Source: Caldibacillus debilis DSM 16016
GTDB lineage: Bacteria; Bacillota; Bacilli; Bacillales; Caldibacillaceae
NCBI RefSeq assembly: GCF_000383875.1
Contig: NZ_KB912891.1
Location: 52,788-116,787, forward strand
Reading direction: 5' to 3'
DNA length: 64,000 nucleotides
Made by a program: the position numbers and the translations under genes. The notes under the pieces are model-generated. The model ran no database searches. It worked only from the letters and a program-made list of their open reading frames with translations, and was not told the origin of the DNA. Shown here one piece after another: positions 28,797 to 39,747 of this stretch; the first letter of the stretch is position 1, and the number at the start of each line of letters is the position of its first letter.

Positions 28797-29600
28797 ATGC
28801 TCTATACGATCCAACCCCTTGATCCTGTTGCCTTTAAACTCGGACCGATATCCGTCCGGTGGTACGGGATTATTATCGTCACCGGCATTATCATCGCCTA
28901 CTTTTTGGCCGTCCGGGAAGGCAAAAAGCGGGGGATCCGCGAGGAAGTCTTTACCGATCTGTTGATTTGGGCCGTACCCATTGCGATCCTTTGCGCCCGG
29001 ATTTATTACGTGATCTTCCAGTGGGACTATTACTCCCTTTATCCGGAGCAGATCGTTCAAATCTGGAGGGGAGGGCTCGCGATTCATGGCGCCTTGATCG
29101 GCGCGGTCGCCACCGCCGCCGTTTTTTGTTACAAAAGAAAAATCCCCTTTTTCAAGCTGGCGGATATTGCCGCCCCCAGTCTGATCATCGGCCAGGCCAT
29201 CGGCCGCTGGGGGAATTTTATGAATCAGGAGGCCTATGGCGGCGTGGTCACGCGGGAATTTTTGGAGAGTCTCCGCCTTCCCGATTTTATCATCAACCAG
29301 ATGTATATCGACGGGCAATACCGGCACCCGACGTTCCTGTATGAGTCGCTGTGGAACTTTTTCGTGTTCCTCTTGCTGATCCTTCTGAGAAGGACGAAAG
29401 TGAAACAGGGGGAAATCTTTTTTGCCTATCTGATTTTGTACTCCGTCGGCCGCTTTTTCGTCGAGGGGATGCGGACGGACAGCCTGATGTTTTTCAACCT
29501 GCGGGCGGCCCAGCTCGTGTCCGTTTCCTTAATCGTGATTTCGGCGGTGTTGATTTTCGTCCGCCGGAGAAATAAGGAGATTCCCCGCTATTCGGAATAG
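28797..29600 (+). CDS. lgt: Phosphatidylglycerol--prolipoprotein diacylglyceryl transferase
   Basis: A 267-residue membrane enzyme that attaches diacylglycerol to the lipobox cysteine of prolipoproteins such as the CccB encoded here. About seven transmembrane helices are visible. The Lgt signature [13 protein letters not shown] is at 136-148 and an essential-type His at 97 in [11 protein letters not shown] 28797 has AAGGAGAGG. The 307 bases between hprK and lgt show no recognised element. Confidence 0.97.
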   Translation: MLYTIQPLDPVAFKLGPISVRWYGIIIVTGIIIAYFLAVREGKKRGIREEVFTDLLIWAVPIAILCARIYYVIFQWDYYSLYPEQIVQIWRGGLAIHGALIGAVATAAVFCYKRKIPFFKLADIAAPSLIIGQAIGRWGNFMNQEAYGGVVTREFLESLRLPDFIINQMYIDGQYRHPTFLYESLWNFFVFLLLILLRRTKVKQGEIFFAYLILYSVGRFFVEGMRTDSLMFFNLRAAQLVSVSLIVISAVLIFVRRRNKEIPRYSE

Positions 29601-29948
29601 GACCGGGGATTGGCGCTTGCGGGCCGGAAGGCGGGTCAACCCGTTGCGGCGGCGGGACGCCGCAACGGCGAAAAAGCCGGCCCTGTTCGGCCGGGACCAT
29701 CGGCCTTTCTTGATGTCCTGCCGGGTCTTCCCGGACGGATAGGTCCGGACCGGGTCCGTCGTATTTGCGGCCTTGTGCGGGCCCCCGCCGGTTTTACTCG
29801 CATGGGAAAAGCGGGTTCATCGCTCTGCAAGGTGAACGGGAAGATCCGGCGCGGCAAGCGCCGGACGGAAGGCGGGTGCGGCCAAGCGGCGCCATCGCTT
29901 GGAAAGGCGCTCCGAAACGGGATCATCGCTGTGAAAGGGGTACGGAAA
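29601..29948. other. 348-base GC-rich gap between lgt and yvoD
   Basis: It contains a perfect 10-base inverted repeat, CGTTGCGGCG (29642-29651) and CGCCGCAACG (29658-29667), with no T tract on either strand. The frame of yvoD is open through this gap, but its codons encode a non-conserved Arg/Pro/Ala-rich sequence, so I treat it as non-coding. Confidence 0.5.
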
Positions 29949-30896
29949 GTGGGTTCAACGCTTCGAGAGGGATTGCGTTCGGGATTCAAAACGACGTGGA
30001 TTCTCGGCAAAGTCATTTTTCCCGTTACCTTGATCGTCACCCTCCTTCAATCGACGCCGGTTTTGCCATGGCTGATGGATCTTTTGTCCCCGGTCATGGG
30101 TCTTTTCGGCCTGCCGGGGGAGGCGGCGATTCCCCTCGTGCTGGGGAACGTGCTGAACCTGTATGCGGGCATCGGGGCCATTTTATCCCTCCCTTTATCG
30201 GTAAAAGAAGTGTTTATTCTGGCGGTGATGCTTTCCTTTTCCCACAATTTGTTCATCGAATCGGGGGTCGCCGCCAAATCGGGGGTTAAACTTTGGCTGA
30301 TCGTCCTCGTACGGCTCGGCTTGGCGGTCGGCTCCGCCGCCGCCATCCATCTCCTCTGGCAAGGCGGGGAAGAAGAAGCGCGTTACGGCCTCGCTGCCGG
30401 AGCCGGCAACGCGGAAGGCAGCGTCCTTTGGGAAGGGATAAAACGGGGGTTTTTTGGCGTCGTCCAAACGGCGGTGATCGTCATCCCGCTGATGGTCGCC
30501 ATTCAAATCATGAAGGACAAACGGTGGCTGGACGTCTTTTCGAAAAAAATGGCGCCGGTGACCAGGTTTTTGGGCTTGGGCGAAAATACGGCGCTCGCCT
30601 TGACGGCCGGTTTGATTTTCGGCATGGCCTACGGGGCCGGCGTCCTTCTCCGGTCGATCCGGGAAGAAGGCGTCAGCCGGCGGGACGCGAGCGTGGTTTT
30701 CATCTTTTTGGCCGCATGCCATGCGGTCATTGAAGATACATTGGTCTTTGCACCCCTTGGCATACCCGTCTTGCCGTTATTTTTGTTGAGGTTATCGGCG
30801 GCGGTTTTGCTGACGGTTGCCGTCAGCCAATGTTGGAAAGACGTTTCACAAACGGGCAGAAAGGACTGGAGCCATGATTACCGTTCTCCTCTTTGA
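29949..30896 (+). CDS. yvoD: Nucleoside-recognition-domain membrane protein YvoD
   Basis: A 315-residue membrane protein with about eight hydrophobic segments, belonging to the Gate/nucleoside-recognition-like family. LGKVIFPVTLIVTLLQSTPVL and the repeat-like later half (IPLMVAIQIMKDKRWLDVFS) fit YvoD. Its function is not known. I place the start at GTG 29949, preceded by AAAGGGG; the frame continues upstream to 29610 but that part is not conserved. The 3' end overlaps ppaX by 23 bases, indicating coupled expression. Confidence 0.82.
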   Translation: MGSTLREGLRSGFKTTWILGKVIFPVTLIVTLLQSTPVLPWLMDLLSPVMGLFGLPGEAAIPLVLGNVLNLYAGIGAILSLPLSVKEVFILAVMLSFSHNLFIESGVAAKSGVKLWLIVLVRLGLAVGSAAAIHLLWQGGEEEARYGLAAGAGNAEGSVLWEGIKRGFFGVVQTAVIVIPLMVAIQIMKDKRWLDVFSKKMAPVTRFLGLGENTALALTAGLIFGMAYGAGVLLRSIREEGVSRRDASVVFIFLAACHAVIEDTLVFAPLGIPVLPLFLLRLSAAVLLTVAVSQCWKDVSQTGRKDWSHDYRSPL

Positions 30897-31542
30897 TTTT
30901 GACGGGACCCTCGTCGACACCAACGAATTGATCATTCAATCGTTCATGCATACCTTCGACCGGTTTTTCCCGAACCGGTACAGCAGGGAAGATTGCATAT
31001 CGTTTATCGGTCCGACGCTGAGGGAAACCTTCGGGAAGATAGCGCCGGATCGCGCCAAGGAAATGATCGCCTGCTACCGGGCTTTTAACCGGGAAAACCA
31101 TGACCGTTACATCCGGGAGTTCCCCGGCGTTTATGAGACCATCCGCGCATTGCATGAACACCGTTTCCGCCTGGGAATCGTGACATCGAAAATGAAAGAA
31201 ATGGTGCATCTGGGTTTGGAAGCGACCCGGCTCCGCCCCTTTTTCCCATGCATCATCTCGGTCGACGAGGTGGCGAATCCGAAACCCCATCCGGAATCGG
31301 TGCTGAAGGCGATGGAATTTTTCGGCGCCCGGCCCGAAGAGACGCTGATGATCGGGGACAATTATCATGACATTTTGGCGGGAAAAAACGCCGGGACAAA
31401 GACGGCGGGGGTGGCGTGGTCGCTGAAAGGAAAGGATTATTTGCGGCAGTTCCATCCGGATTATATGCTCGATAAGATGAGCGATCTTTTAACGATTGTC
31501 GGGGTTGAGCAGGATGAGAAGGACGACGCGGTATCCGGTTGA
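30874..31542 (+). CDS. ppaX: Pyrophosphatase PpaX (HAD family)
   Basis: A 222-residue HAD-superfamily hydrolase. Motif I is DFDGTLVDT near residue 7, motif II lies in GIVTSKM, the Lys motif in NPKPHPESV and motif III/IV in MIGDNYHDILAGKNAGT. PpaX hydrolyses the pyrophosphate released when HPrK removes phosphate from P-Ser-HPr, pulling that reaction. ATG 30874 with AAAGGA lies within the end of yvoD. Position in the hprK cluster supports the specific assignment over a generic phosphoglycolate phosphatase. Confidence 0.94.
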   Translation: MITVLLFDFDGTLVDTNELIIQSFMHTFDRFFPNRYSREDCISFIGPTLRETFGKIAPDRAKEMIACYRAFNRENHDRYIREFPGVYETIRALHEHRFRLGIVTSKMKEMVHLGLEATRLRPFFPCIISVDEVANPKPHPESVLKAMEFFGARPEETLMIGDNYHDILAGKNAGTKTAGVAWSLKGKDYLRQFHPDYMLDKMSDLLTIVGVEQDEKDDAVSG

Positions 31543-32038
31543 AGGGCCGAATCCTTTGTGGCAAGTTTATAAAACCGTCCCCTTTTGGAAGGTGGTAAAA
31601 AATTTCATCGTCATCCAAATCGCCCGCTACACGCCCTTTTTGCCTTTGAAAAATTTTCTCTACCGGAAATTTTTGAAAATGAAGGTGGGGGATAACACGT
31701 CCTTCGCCCTGATGGCCATGGTCGACGTGTTTTTCCCGGAAAAAATCACCGTCGGTTCCAACAGCGTGATCGGCTACAATACGACGATACTGACCCACGA
31801 ATATTTGATTGACGAATACCGGATCGGGGAAGTCGTCATCGGCAACGAAGTGATGATCGGCGCCAATACGACCATCCTTCCCGGCGTGACGATCGGCGAC
31901 CGGGCCGTCGTCTCCGCGGCCACCCTCGTCCATCAAGACGTTCCCCCCGGCGCCTTTGTCGGCGGGAATCCGATGCGGGTGATTTACACAAAGGAAGAGA
32001 TGGAGGAACGGAAGAAGATGTCCCGGCCCGACCGGTAG
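31514..32038 (+). CDS. yvoF: Acyltransferase-like left-handed beta-helix protein YvoF
   Basis: A 174-residue protein with hexapeptide repeats of the left-handed parallel beta-helix fold (EVVIGNEVMIGANTTILPGV, TIGDRAVVSAATLVHQDVPP) and the typical end GGNPMRVIYTKEEM. Such proteins transfer acetyl or other acyl groups to small acceptors; the substrate of YvoF is unknown. I choose ATG 31514, inside the end of ppaX, because the N-terminus MRRTTRYPVEGPNPLW matches the family; a longer frame starts at 31496. Confidence 0.88.
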   Translation: MRRTTRYPVEGPNPLWQVYKTVPFWKVVKNFIVIQIARYTPFLPLKNFLYRKFLKMKVGDNTSFALMAMVDVFFPEKITVGSNSVIGYNTTILTHEYLIDEYRIGEVVIGNEVMIGANTTILPGVTIGDRAVVSAATLVHQDVPPGAFVGGNPMRVIYTKEEMEERKKMSRPDR

Positions 32039-33024
32039 CTGTCTTCCGGCCGGGCGCCTTTACTGGGGCGGCGGGCAGATTTCCGGCAATCGGGGGACAT
32101 CGTCCGGGGCCGGGGAAAGGATGCTCAGCCTTGAAGGGACCGGTGATTGTTTTACGATGCGCAAAGGACTGCGGCTGCCCATGACCTATTTTCGTGCAAA
32201 GGCGGGAGACTGCCTGCCTTTTTCACAAAAGGGTCATGGGCTTTTTCTTTGGAATTCGGTAAAATTGCCTGACCATCCGGGCCCCGGCATGGTCGCCCGG
32301 CTGTTCGACACAGGGCAGGAACGTTCTGCATGCCTTGGTTCCGGACCGGAATGTCCAACATTCGCTTTTTCTTTGGGTTTGGATGGTTTAACATTTAAGG
32401 ATAAATGTCCAACATTTTTGCCGAGTGTTCAACAAACGATTTCGTTTGTCCAATATGTTGGGTAAAACGTTCAACATTTCTTTTGGCTTTCAGGACGGAT
32501 CGTCCAACATTTCAGCCGGATTGTTCAATATCATGAAAAAATCGTCCATCACCGCATGGGAATGTCCAACATTTTCAACAATTGGTTCATCATTTTAAAT
32601 TTTAGGTTCTAAATAGAAAAGAAATTGTCCAACATGGAAGGAAAAATAACCGTCATCCCGGAAAAAACGTCAATCATCCCGAGAAAAATGTCCATCATCC
32701 TTTCCGGTGTCTGACATCCGCGACGGTTTGTACCCTTATGGGTCCGTTTTTTTACCCCATGCGGAGCCCGGGACCGGATGTACCGGCCTTCTGGCCTTCG
32801 CACGGCAAAATCCTCCGTGCTTTTCGCCCCGGTCGGATTGGAGGAAAACCCGGCTTCCGGGAACCGGAAGCCGGCCTGGCAGCAGGCATTTTTGCGAAGC
32901 TTCCCGGGCTCCATCGTTTGGATTCGCGGGGAAAGAAATTTATTTTCTCGGCGGTGGAATTGTGTTAAAATGTACTTTCGGAAATTCGAAAACTTTTTAC
33001 GGACGGAAAGCTGGAGGATTTTTA
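32039..33024. other. 986-base intergenic region at the his-operon position
   Basis: No credible gene. The left third is GC-rich; 32354-32712 holds the repeat array described separately; the rest leads into yvcD. In B. subtilis the histidine biosynthesis operon lies between yvoF and yvcD, so that block is absent or elsewhere here. A TGTTAAAAT extended -10 at 32963-32971 is the probable yvcD promoter. Confidence 0.6.
32354..32712. repeat. Degenerate GTCCAACAT repeat array with 21-base period
   Basis: GTCCAACAT occurs exactly at 32355, 32407, 32502, 32564 and 32627, GTTCAACAT at 32469, and further variants (GTCCATCA, GTTCAATAT, GTCAATCAT, GTCCATCAT) in between. At the right end the CAT triplets at 32633, 32654, 32675 and 32696 are exactly 21 bases apart, and 32564 to 32627 is three such periods. 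On the minus strand the last four units read as a heptapeptide series MMDIFLG, MIDVFSG, MTVIFPS, MLDNFFS before a stop. The left part has lost phase and contains stops, so the array looks like a decayed minisatellite rather than a working gene. Confidence 0.8.
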
Positions 33025-34086
33025 GTGAATAATTCCATGGATCACGAATCCCAACTGAAAAAATTGATTTCATTCATACCGAACGGAAAGTTTTATTTTT
33101 CGAAGGCGGTCAAAGCCTTCCAGCAAAATAAATTGCCCTTGGCGAAAAAATATCTGGAGAGGGCCAATCAGCTGGAACCGGACGATCCGACGATCATTTG
33201 CCAATTGGCCATCGTCATGGCGGAAATGGGCGATTATGAACCGGCGAATGATCTCCTCTATTATATATTGAACCGCATCGATCCGGACATGACCGAATGT
33301 TATTATTTTTTGGGAAACAACTACGCCTATCTCGGAAAATATAAAGAGGCCCTGTACCACGTCCGCACCTATCTCTATTTTGATCCGGAAGGGGAATACG
33401 CCGAGGAGGCGAAAGAACTGGAGGAAATCCTCGTCATGGAGATCGGCGAGGAGGAAGACTTTTTGACGCAGGGCGGTGCGGGGGAAGACTTTTGGGAAGA
33501 ACTCGAGCTGATCGAGCTTCAGGATGAAGCCAACCGGCTGCTGAAGGAGGGAAAGATCGGGGAAGCGATCTGGCTTTTCCGGGAAATCATCGAAAAATAT
33601 CCCCGCTTTTGGCCAGCCTACAACAACTTGGCCCTCGCCTATTTTTACATCGGAAAAACCGCTGATGCCGCGGAATTATTGGAGCAGGTCTTGGCGGAGA
33701 GCCCCGGGAATCTCCATGCCCTGTGCAACGCCGCCATCTTTTCGCGCCACGCAGGAGAGCCGGTGGACGGGTTGGCGTCGATGCTGGAGAAAATTTATCC
33801 GATTTCCGACGACCACCGTTTCAAATTGGGCACGACGCTGGCGATTCTCGGCAGATACGAACGGGCCTACCAATGGCTGAAATCGATCGCGAAAAAAGGC
33901 TATGAAGTGGACAGTTACCTTTATTACTGGCTGGCCTATTCCGCCCATTTCAGCGGAATGGAGGAGGAGGCCCGGCAATATTGGGAAACGTTCGTCAGGC
34001 TCCATCCGGACAAAAAGGGAAGGGAGCCGTGGAAAACGGAAAATTTCCCCTCCCCCTTTTCCGGATCCCCGCGGCGTCCCGATTGA
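33025..34086 (+). CDS. yvcD: TPR-repeat protein YvcD
   Basis: A 353-residue soluble protein made of tetratricopeptide-type helix pairs, for example LPLAKKYLERANQLEPDDPT, CYYFLGNNYAYLGKYKEALY and ARQYWETFVRLHPDKKG. TPR proteins usually mediate protein contacts; no partner is known for YvcD. The start is GTG 33025 with GGAGG seven bases ahead; the frame stays open upstream without conservation. trxB follows 97 bases later, as in B. subtilis. The C-terminal tail is basic and proline-rich. Confidence 0.87.
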   Translation: MNNSMDHESQLKKLISFIPNGKFYFSKAVKAFQQNKLPLAKKYLERANQLEPDDPTIICQLAIVMAEMGDYEPANDLLYYILNRIDPDMTECYYFLGNNYAYLGKYKEALYHVRTYLYFDPEGEYAEEAKELEEILVMEIGEEEDFLTQGGAGEDFWEELELIELQDEANRLLKEGKIGEAIWLFREIIEKYPRFWPAYNNLALAYFYIGKTADAAELLEQVLAESPGNLHALCNAAIFSRHAGEPVDGLASMLEKIYPISDDHRFKLGTTLAILGRYERAYQWLKSIAKKGYEVDSYLYYWLAYSAHFSGMEEEARQYWETFVRLHPDKKGREPWKTENFPSPFSGSPRRPD

Positions 34087-34176
34087 GCAAGTTCATGGAC
34101 CGTTCGGCGTTTCTGTTATACCATGGATATGAGGGCAATAATAGTAGCGAAAGGCCTAATAAGCCGTTGGGAGTGA

Positions 34177-35139
<963 letters not shown>

Positions 35140-35257
35140 TCGTTTTCTAACCGAAACGTTAAATCCTTTTAAATCAACTGTAACACGGATGAAACAATGA
35201 TCGGTTAAGATAAGAATTAGAAATTGACCCCCTTTTAAATAGATCTTTCAATCGTCG

Positions 35258-35288
35258 GGCACGGGTTTTCACCTGTGCCATTTTTTTT
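35258..35288 (+). terminator. Terminator of trxB
   Basis: GGCACGGG (35258-35265) pairs with CCTGTGCC (35272-35279) with one G-U pair, followed by A and eight T residues. Confidence 0.82.
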
Positions 35289-35821
35289 GCGGAATGAGGG
35301 AAGACCGGCCCGGCCGGCGGAAAAGGCCCCGGAAAACTTCCCCTTCCCGGTCAGGGATCGTCCTTTCCGCCGGGACCGGGAACCGCTGGAAGGGACAGGG
35401 AGATTTCCCGAACCGGAAGACTCGATGGTCCGCGCACGGTGTTTCTGACGGGAAGGAGCCGGAAACAAGGCAGGGCTGTTCCTGACCGGGGGGTTGCCGG
35501 ACGGAAGGGAGAAACCGGTCAAGGGCCGGTGCGTCAAAACGAAAAGGAACCCCTCGGGGAAAGATCGCCCATATCCGGTTCATCCTTTGGGGAAACGAAG
35601 CTTTTGGCGGGGAACTGGACGGGAGGCGGCCCTTTCGCGGGGATGACAGATGGCGGAATTTTCCGGCGGGGCACCCGGCGGCAGCCGGATGGCTCAAACC
35701 ATTCCGGCTTGGCGCCGGACCCATTCCGGGGAGCCCATCGGATGCATCCCCGGGCATGGCATCGGCGGCCGGGGCTTTCGTCTGGGAAAATCCGTTTTTC
35801 CTCATCGATAAGCGCCCGTCT

Positions 35822-35856
35822 TTGAAATACCGTTCTTACTCCCTATATAGTATAAT
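35822..35856 (+). promoter_or_regulatory. Promoter of yvcI-rapZ-glmR
   Basis: TTGAAA (35822-35827) and TATAGT (35846-35851) with an 18-base spacer. A perfect TATAAT overlaps at 35851-35856 but has a poorer -35. Confidence 0.65.
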
Positions 35857-35913
35857 AAAAATGGTTTGAGCAAAAATCCCGCCGTTTTTTATGCATCCGA
35901 CGAGGTGAGTTTC

Positions 35914-36375
35914 ATGCAAAGAGTAACCAATTGTGTTTTTTTTAAGGACGGCAAGGTATTGATGCTGAGAAAGCCGAGCCGCGGTTTCTGGGCTTTGCCC
36001 GGCGGCAAAATGGAGCCGAAAGAAACGGTGAAGGAAGCGGTCGTCAGGGAATATTTGGAAGAAACGGGGATCCGGATTAAAGATCCGGTGCTGAAAAGCA
36101 TTTCCACCTTTTTAGTCGATGAAGGAAACGGCGTTCATGAATGGATGATGTTTACCTTTTTGGCGAAGGACGGGGAAGGGCAGACCAAGGAAACGACCGA
36201 TGAAGGGATCTTGCAATGGCAGCCCGTTCAAGAAATCGGAAACTTGCCGATGGCCGAGGGCGACCGGTTTATCATCCGCCACGCGCTGAACGGGAACGAG
36301 ATCATGTACAATTCCTTCCATTATTCTTCCGATTATCGTCTGCTTTCCTACCGCCTGGATCCGGAATTGGCATAA
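35914..36375 (+). CDS. yvcI: Nudix hydrolase YvcI
   Basis: A 153-residue Nudix enzyme. The Nudix box reads GGKMEPKETVKEAVVREYLEETG (cited in parts: GGKMEPKETVKEA and REYLEETG), with the metal-binding Glu residues in place. It should hydrolyse a nucleoside diphosphate linked to some other moiety; the substrate of YvcI is uncertain. ATG 35914 has GAGGTGA six bases ahead, better than the TTG 48 bases upstream. It opens the yvcI-rapZ-glmR series. Confidence 0.92.
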   Translation: MQRVTNCVFFKDGKVLMLRKPSRGFWALPGGKMEPKETVKEAVVREYLEETGIRIKDPVLKSISTFLVDEGNGVHEWMMFTFLAKDGEGQTKETTDEGILQWQPVQEIGNLPMAEGDRFIIRHALNGNEIMYNSFHYSSDYRLLSYRLDPELA

Positions 36376-36410
36376 TCGAAATGCCGGGTTGAAAAGAAGG
36401 GGGTCAAAAG

Positions 36411-37307
36411 ATGCAGTCGCAGCACCAGGAGATGCAGGTTGTGATCATCACGGGGATGTCCGGGGCGGGGAAAACGGTTGCGATCCACAGTTTTGAAGAT
36501 CTCGGTTTTTTTTGTGTGGACAATTTGCCCCCGCTCCTGCTTCCGAAATTTTTGGAGCTGATGAAGGAAAGCGGCAAGATGAACAAGGTCGCCCTGGTGA
36601 TGGATCTGAGGGGCAGGGAATTTTTTGACGATTTGTTCAAAGTTTTGGACGAACTGGAACAAAGTCCGTGGATGCAGGTCAAGATTTTGTTTTTGGATGC
36701 CGACGATTCCACTTTGGTCAACCGGTATAAAGAATCGCGGCGTTCCCACCCCCTGGCCAAATCCGGGCTCCCCTTGGAAGGCATCCGCCTGGAACGGGCG
36801 CTGCTCGAGGAAATCAAAGGCCGCGCCCAAATCATTTACAATACGAGCCAAATGAAGCCGAAAGAACTTCGGGAAAAGATTTTGGAAGAATTCTCCGAAA
36901 GCAACGCCAAAATCTTTTCCATCCATATCGTTTCCTTCGGCTTTAAGCATGGCATACCGATCGACGCCGATCTCGTCTTCGACGTGCGGTTTTTGCCGAA
37001 TCCCTATTATATCCGCAGGATGCGGGAGAAAACCGGCTTGGAATCGGAAGTGTACGACTATGTCATGAAGTGGAACGACACGGCCAAGTTTTTGGAAAAA
37101 TTGACGGACCTTCTGGAGTTCATCATCCCCCTTTACAAGCGGGAAGGGAAGAGCCAGCTGGTGATTGCGGTCGGCTGTACCGGCGGACAGCACCGCTCCG
37201 TCGCCATCGCCAGGTATTTGAAAGAAAAGCTGCAAACCGATTATCCGGTGGAAATCACTCACCGGGAAATAAGCGACGAAAGGAAAAAGTTTCATGATGG
37301 AATATAA
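36411..37307 (+). CDS. rapZ: RNase adapter/nucleotide-binding protein RapZ (YvcJ)
   Basis: A 298-residue P-loop protein. Walker A is GMSGAGKT near residue 13, and the C-terminal domain has the conserved [14 protein letters not shown]. In E. coli RapZ directs RNase E to the sRNA GlmZ in glucosamine-6-phosphate homeostasis; B. subtilis YvcJ binds nucleotides and affects competence. The gene overlaps glmR by 14 bases, consistent with their conserved pairing. Confidence 0.97.
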   Translation: MQSQHQEMQVVIITGMSGAGKTVAIHSFEDLGFFCVDNLPPLLLPKFLELMKESGKMNKVALVMDLRGREFFDDLFKVLDELEQSPWMQVKILFLDADDSTLVNRYKESRRSHPLAKSGLPLEGIRLERALLEEIKGRAQIIYNTSQMKPKELREKILEEFSESNAKIFSIHIVSFGFKHGIPIDADLVFDVRFLPNPYYIRRMREKTGLESEVYDYVMKWNDTAKFLEKLTDLLEFIIPLYKREGKSQLVIAVGCTGGQHRSVAIARYLKEKLQTDYPVEITHREISDERKKFHDGI

Positions 37308-38262
37308 GGCATTGCCGAAAGTCGTCGTCATCGGCGGCGGAACCGGATTGCCCGTATTGCTGCGGGGGTTGAAACGGTTCCCCGTCAACATTACGGCCAT
37401 CGTCACCGTCGCCGATGACGGAGGCAGTTCGGGAAGGATACGGGAAGATTTACGCGTCCCTCCCCCCGGCGATATCCGCAATGTTTTGGCGGCCCTCTCG
37501 GAGGTGGAACCCCTCATCCTTCAGCTGTTCCAGCATCGGTTCCGTTCCGACGGGGAATTATCCGGCCATTCGTTGGGAAATTTGATGCTTGCGGCGATGA
37601 CGAACATTACGGGCAATTTTGCCCGCGCCGTGCAGGAAATGAGCAAGGTTTTAAACGTGAAAGGGACGGTCCTTCCTTCTTCCAATCAGATCGTGATGCT
37701 GCATGCGGAACTGGAGGACGGCACGGTCATTTCCGGGGAATCGAAAATCCCGTTGGCGGGCAAACGGATCAAACGGGTCTTTTTAACCCCGGATCGTATC
37801 GATCCCCTTCCCGAAGCCGTCCGCTCCATTGAAACGGCGGATTTCATCATCGTCGGCCCCGGCAGTCTGTATACCAGCATTTTGCCGAATTTGCTCGTGC
37901 CGGGCATCGGGCATGCGGTCCGCCAGGCGAAGGCGAGAAAGATCTATATTTGCAACTTGATGACCCAGCCCGGGGAAACGGACGGTTACAAGGCGAGCGA
38001 CCATATCCAGGCGATCTTTGACCATATCGGCCATGCATCCATCCATCAAATCATCGTCAACGACGGGGCGATTCCCGAAGAAATCACCGAAAAATATAAG
38101 AAAGAAACGTCCATTCCCGTCCTCCCCGATGTCGACAACCTCGTGCGAATGGGTTTGGACGTGATTTCCGAACCGATCGCCGACTACAAGAGCGGGATCG
38201 TCCGCCACGATTCGCTCAAGCTTTCGGAAATCATTTTTCAAATCATAAAGGAAACCCTTTAG
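37294..38262 (+). CDS. glmR: GlmR/YvcK carbon-flux regulator
   Basis: A 322-residue CofD/YvcK-family protein. [19 protein letters not shown] and the [20 protein letters not shown] segment are the family nucleotide-sugar-binding signatures. In B. subtilis GlmR binds UDP-GlcNAc and stimulates GlmS, tuning carbon flow into cell-wall precursors, and is needed on gluconeogenic carbon. Translation begins within the end of rapZ. The next gene, whiA, is separated by 540 bases. Confidence 0.97.
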   Translation: MMEYKALPKVVVIGGGTGLPVLLRGLKRFPVNITAIVTVADDGGSSGRIREDLRVPPPGDIRNVLAALSEVEPLILQLFQHRFRSDGELSGHSLGNLMLAAMTNITGNFARAVQEMSKVLNVKGTVLPSSNQIVMLHAELEDGTVISGESKIPLAGKRIKRVFLTPDRIDPLPEAVRSIETADFIIVGPGSLYTSILPNLLVPGIGHAVRQAKARKIYICNLMTQPGETDGYKASDHIQAIFDHIGHASIHQIIVNDGAIPEEITEKYKKETSIPVLPDVDNLVRMGLDVISEPIADYKSGIVRHDSLKLSEIIFQIIKETL

Positions 38263-38802
38263 GGGGCCGTTCGCCCGGCTTCCTTCCGGGACGGCCATGC
38301 CGGGTGTTTCCGCCAACGGCAAAAAAGCTGGTCCGTTTGCCCGGCCCGCTGAAGGTATGCGCATCAATCGCTTGCATAAAGGCCGTCCCATCGCCGGATT
38401 CTCTTGCTTGGTTTTGGAGCGGAAGGGCGGCTTTCGCGAAAAAGCCGTCCGTTTTTCCGGCCCCCCGCGGCTTTCCGGTGAAGGCTCGGGGAGGGGAAAC
38501 GGGATGTTTCCCGCAACATGCCGGCGGGACCGCTTACGGACCGAACGGGATGTCCCTGGCAAAACGGGAAAAAGCGGCTTTGGACCGGGAAGCAAGCCAA
38601 GGCCGGACAAGGGTTTTCGGGCGTGATGGCCGTTTGGGTGCCGGCGGCGTTTTGACCGCGGGACCAAGGCGTTCAAGGTTTTCCTTTGCCGCCTTAAAAT
38701 TCTGCGAGGGTCTGCAGGTTCCCTTCCGTGAGGGGCGAAAATGACCGGGGACGGCAGGAAAAAACGCAGGTGTCAATTTGTCCAACGACGGGGGTATGAG
38801 GG
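38263..38802. other. 540-base gap between glmR and whiA
   Basis: GC-rich sequence without a recognisable gene, terminator or promoter. In B. subtilis yvcK and yvcL(whiA) are nearly contiguous, so this is another expanded spacer. Confidence 0.45.
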
Positions 38803-39747
38803 ATGTCATTTGCCTCGGATATCAAAAAGGAATTGACGAATCTGGAGGTCAAAGACTGCTGCGGGAAGGCCGAACTCGCCGCATTGACGCGGATGAACGG
38901 TTCGGTTTTTTTTGCAGGCCAGAAGGTTTGGGTGAACGTCCAGACGGAAAATGCGGCGATCGCCAGAAGAATCTACACCTTGATCAAAAAATATTACGAT
39001 GTGCCGCTGGAAGTCATCGTCCGGAAGAAAATGAGGCTGAAAAAAAATAACATCTATATCGTCCGGATCATCGAAGGCGGAGATATGATCCTGAAAGACT
39101 TGGAAATCGTCGGCGAAGGATTTTCCATCAACCGGAAGATCTCCGAAGGCCTCACCCGGAAAAAATGCTGCAAGCGGTCCTATTTGCGCGGCGCTTTCCT
39201 TGCGGGAGGCTCGGTAAATAACCCGGAGACCTCATCTTATCATCTGGAGATTTTTTCCCTGTTCAATGAACATGCGGAGTCTCTCCGCTCGCTGATGAAC
39301 GGCTTTTCATTGAACAGCCGGACATTGCAGCGAAAGAAAGGCTATATCACCTATCTGAAGGAAGCGGAAAAAATCAGCGATTTTTTGAACGTGATCGGCG
39401 CCCACAACGCCCTGCTGCGCTTTGAGGACGTGCGGATCGTAAGGGACATGCGGAATTCGGTGAACCGGCTCGTCAATTGCGAAACGGCAAATTTGAACAA
39501 AACGATCAGCGCGGCGGTCCGGCAAGTGGAGAATATCAAATTGATCGACGAACAAATCGGCCTCGACTCCCTCCCGGAAAAATTGAAGGAAATTGCGAAG
39601 CTCCGCCTGGAATACCAGGATGTCACGCTGCAGGAATTATGCGAAATGGCCTCCGGAAAGATCAGCAAATCGGGAATCAACCACCGCCTTCGCAAACTGG
39701 ACGACATCGCCGAGAAATTGCGAAGCGGGCAGCCCGTCCGTTTTTGA
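38803..39747 (+). CDS. whiA: WhiA (YvcL) DNA-binding protein
   Basis: A 314-residue WhiA. The N-terminal part is the LAGLIDADG-homing-endonuclease-like domain without nuclease function ([22 protein letters not shown]), and the C-terminus is a helix-turn-helix (about 225-305, [19 protein letters not shown] followed by [10 protein letters not shown]). In Bacillus it binds DNA and influences cell division and chromosome segregation. ATG 38803 follows GGGGGTATGAGGG. The crh gene that normally follows is missing. Confidence 0.97.
   Translation: MSFASDIKKELTNLEVKDCCGKAELAALTRMNGSVFFAGQKVWVNVQTENAAIARRIYTLIKKYYDVPLEVIVRKKMRLKKNNIYIVRIIEGGDMILKDLEIVGEGFSINRKISEGLTRKKCCKRSYLRGAFLAGGSVNNPETSSYHLEIFSLFNEHAESLRSLMNGFSLNSRTLQRKKGYITYLKEAEKISDFLNVIGAHNALLRFEDVRIVRDMRNSVNRLVNCETANLNKTISAAVRQVENIKLIDEQIGLDSLPEKLKEIAKLRLEYQDVTLQELCEMASGKISKSGINHRLRKLDDIAEKLRSGQPVRF

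Larger units (their letters stand above)
35140..35913. other. 774-base intergenic region, trxB to yvcI
   Basis: Holds the trxB terminator at its left end and the yvcI promoter at its right end. The GC-rich middle has long open frames on both strands with Arg/Pro/Gly-rich translations and no motif; I do not regard them as genes. Confidence 0.5.

Noticed and set aside
32354..32712. CRISPR array
   Set aside because: Units are short, degenerate and lack uniform spacers or longer conserved repeats, and no cas genes are present.
32609..33073. Minus-strand 154-codon frame covering the repeat
   Set aside because: Most of it is antisense to yvcD and its promoter; only the last 30 codons are the repeat, and there is no ribosome site.
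35269..35805. Minus-strand 178-codon frame between trxB and yvcI
   Set aside because: Pro/Arg/Ser-rich translation without motifs, and it overlaps the trxB terminator.
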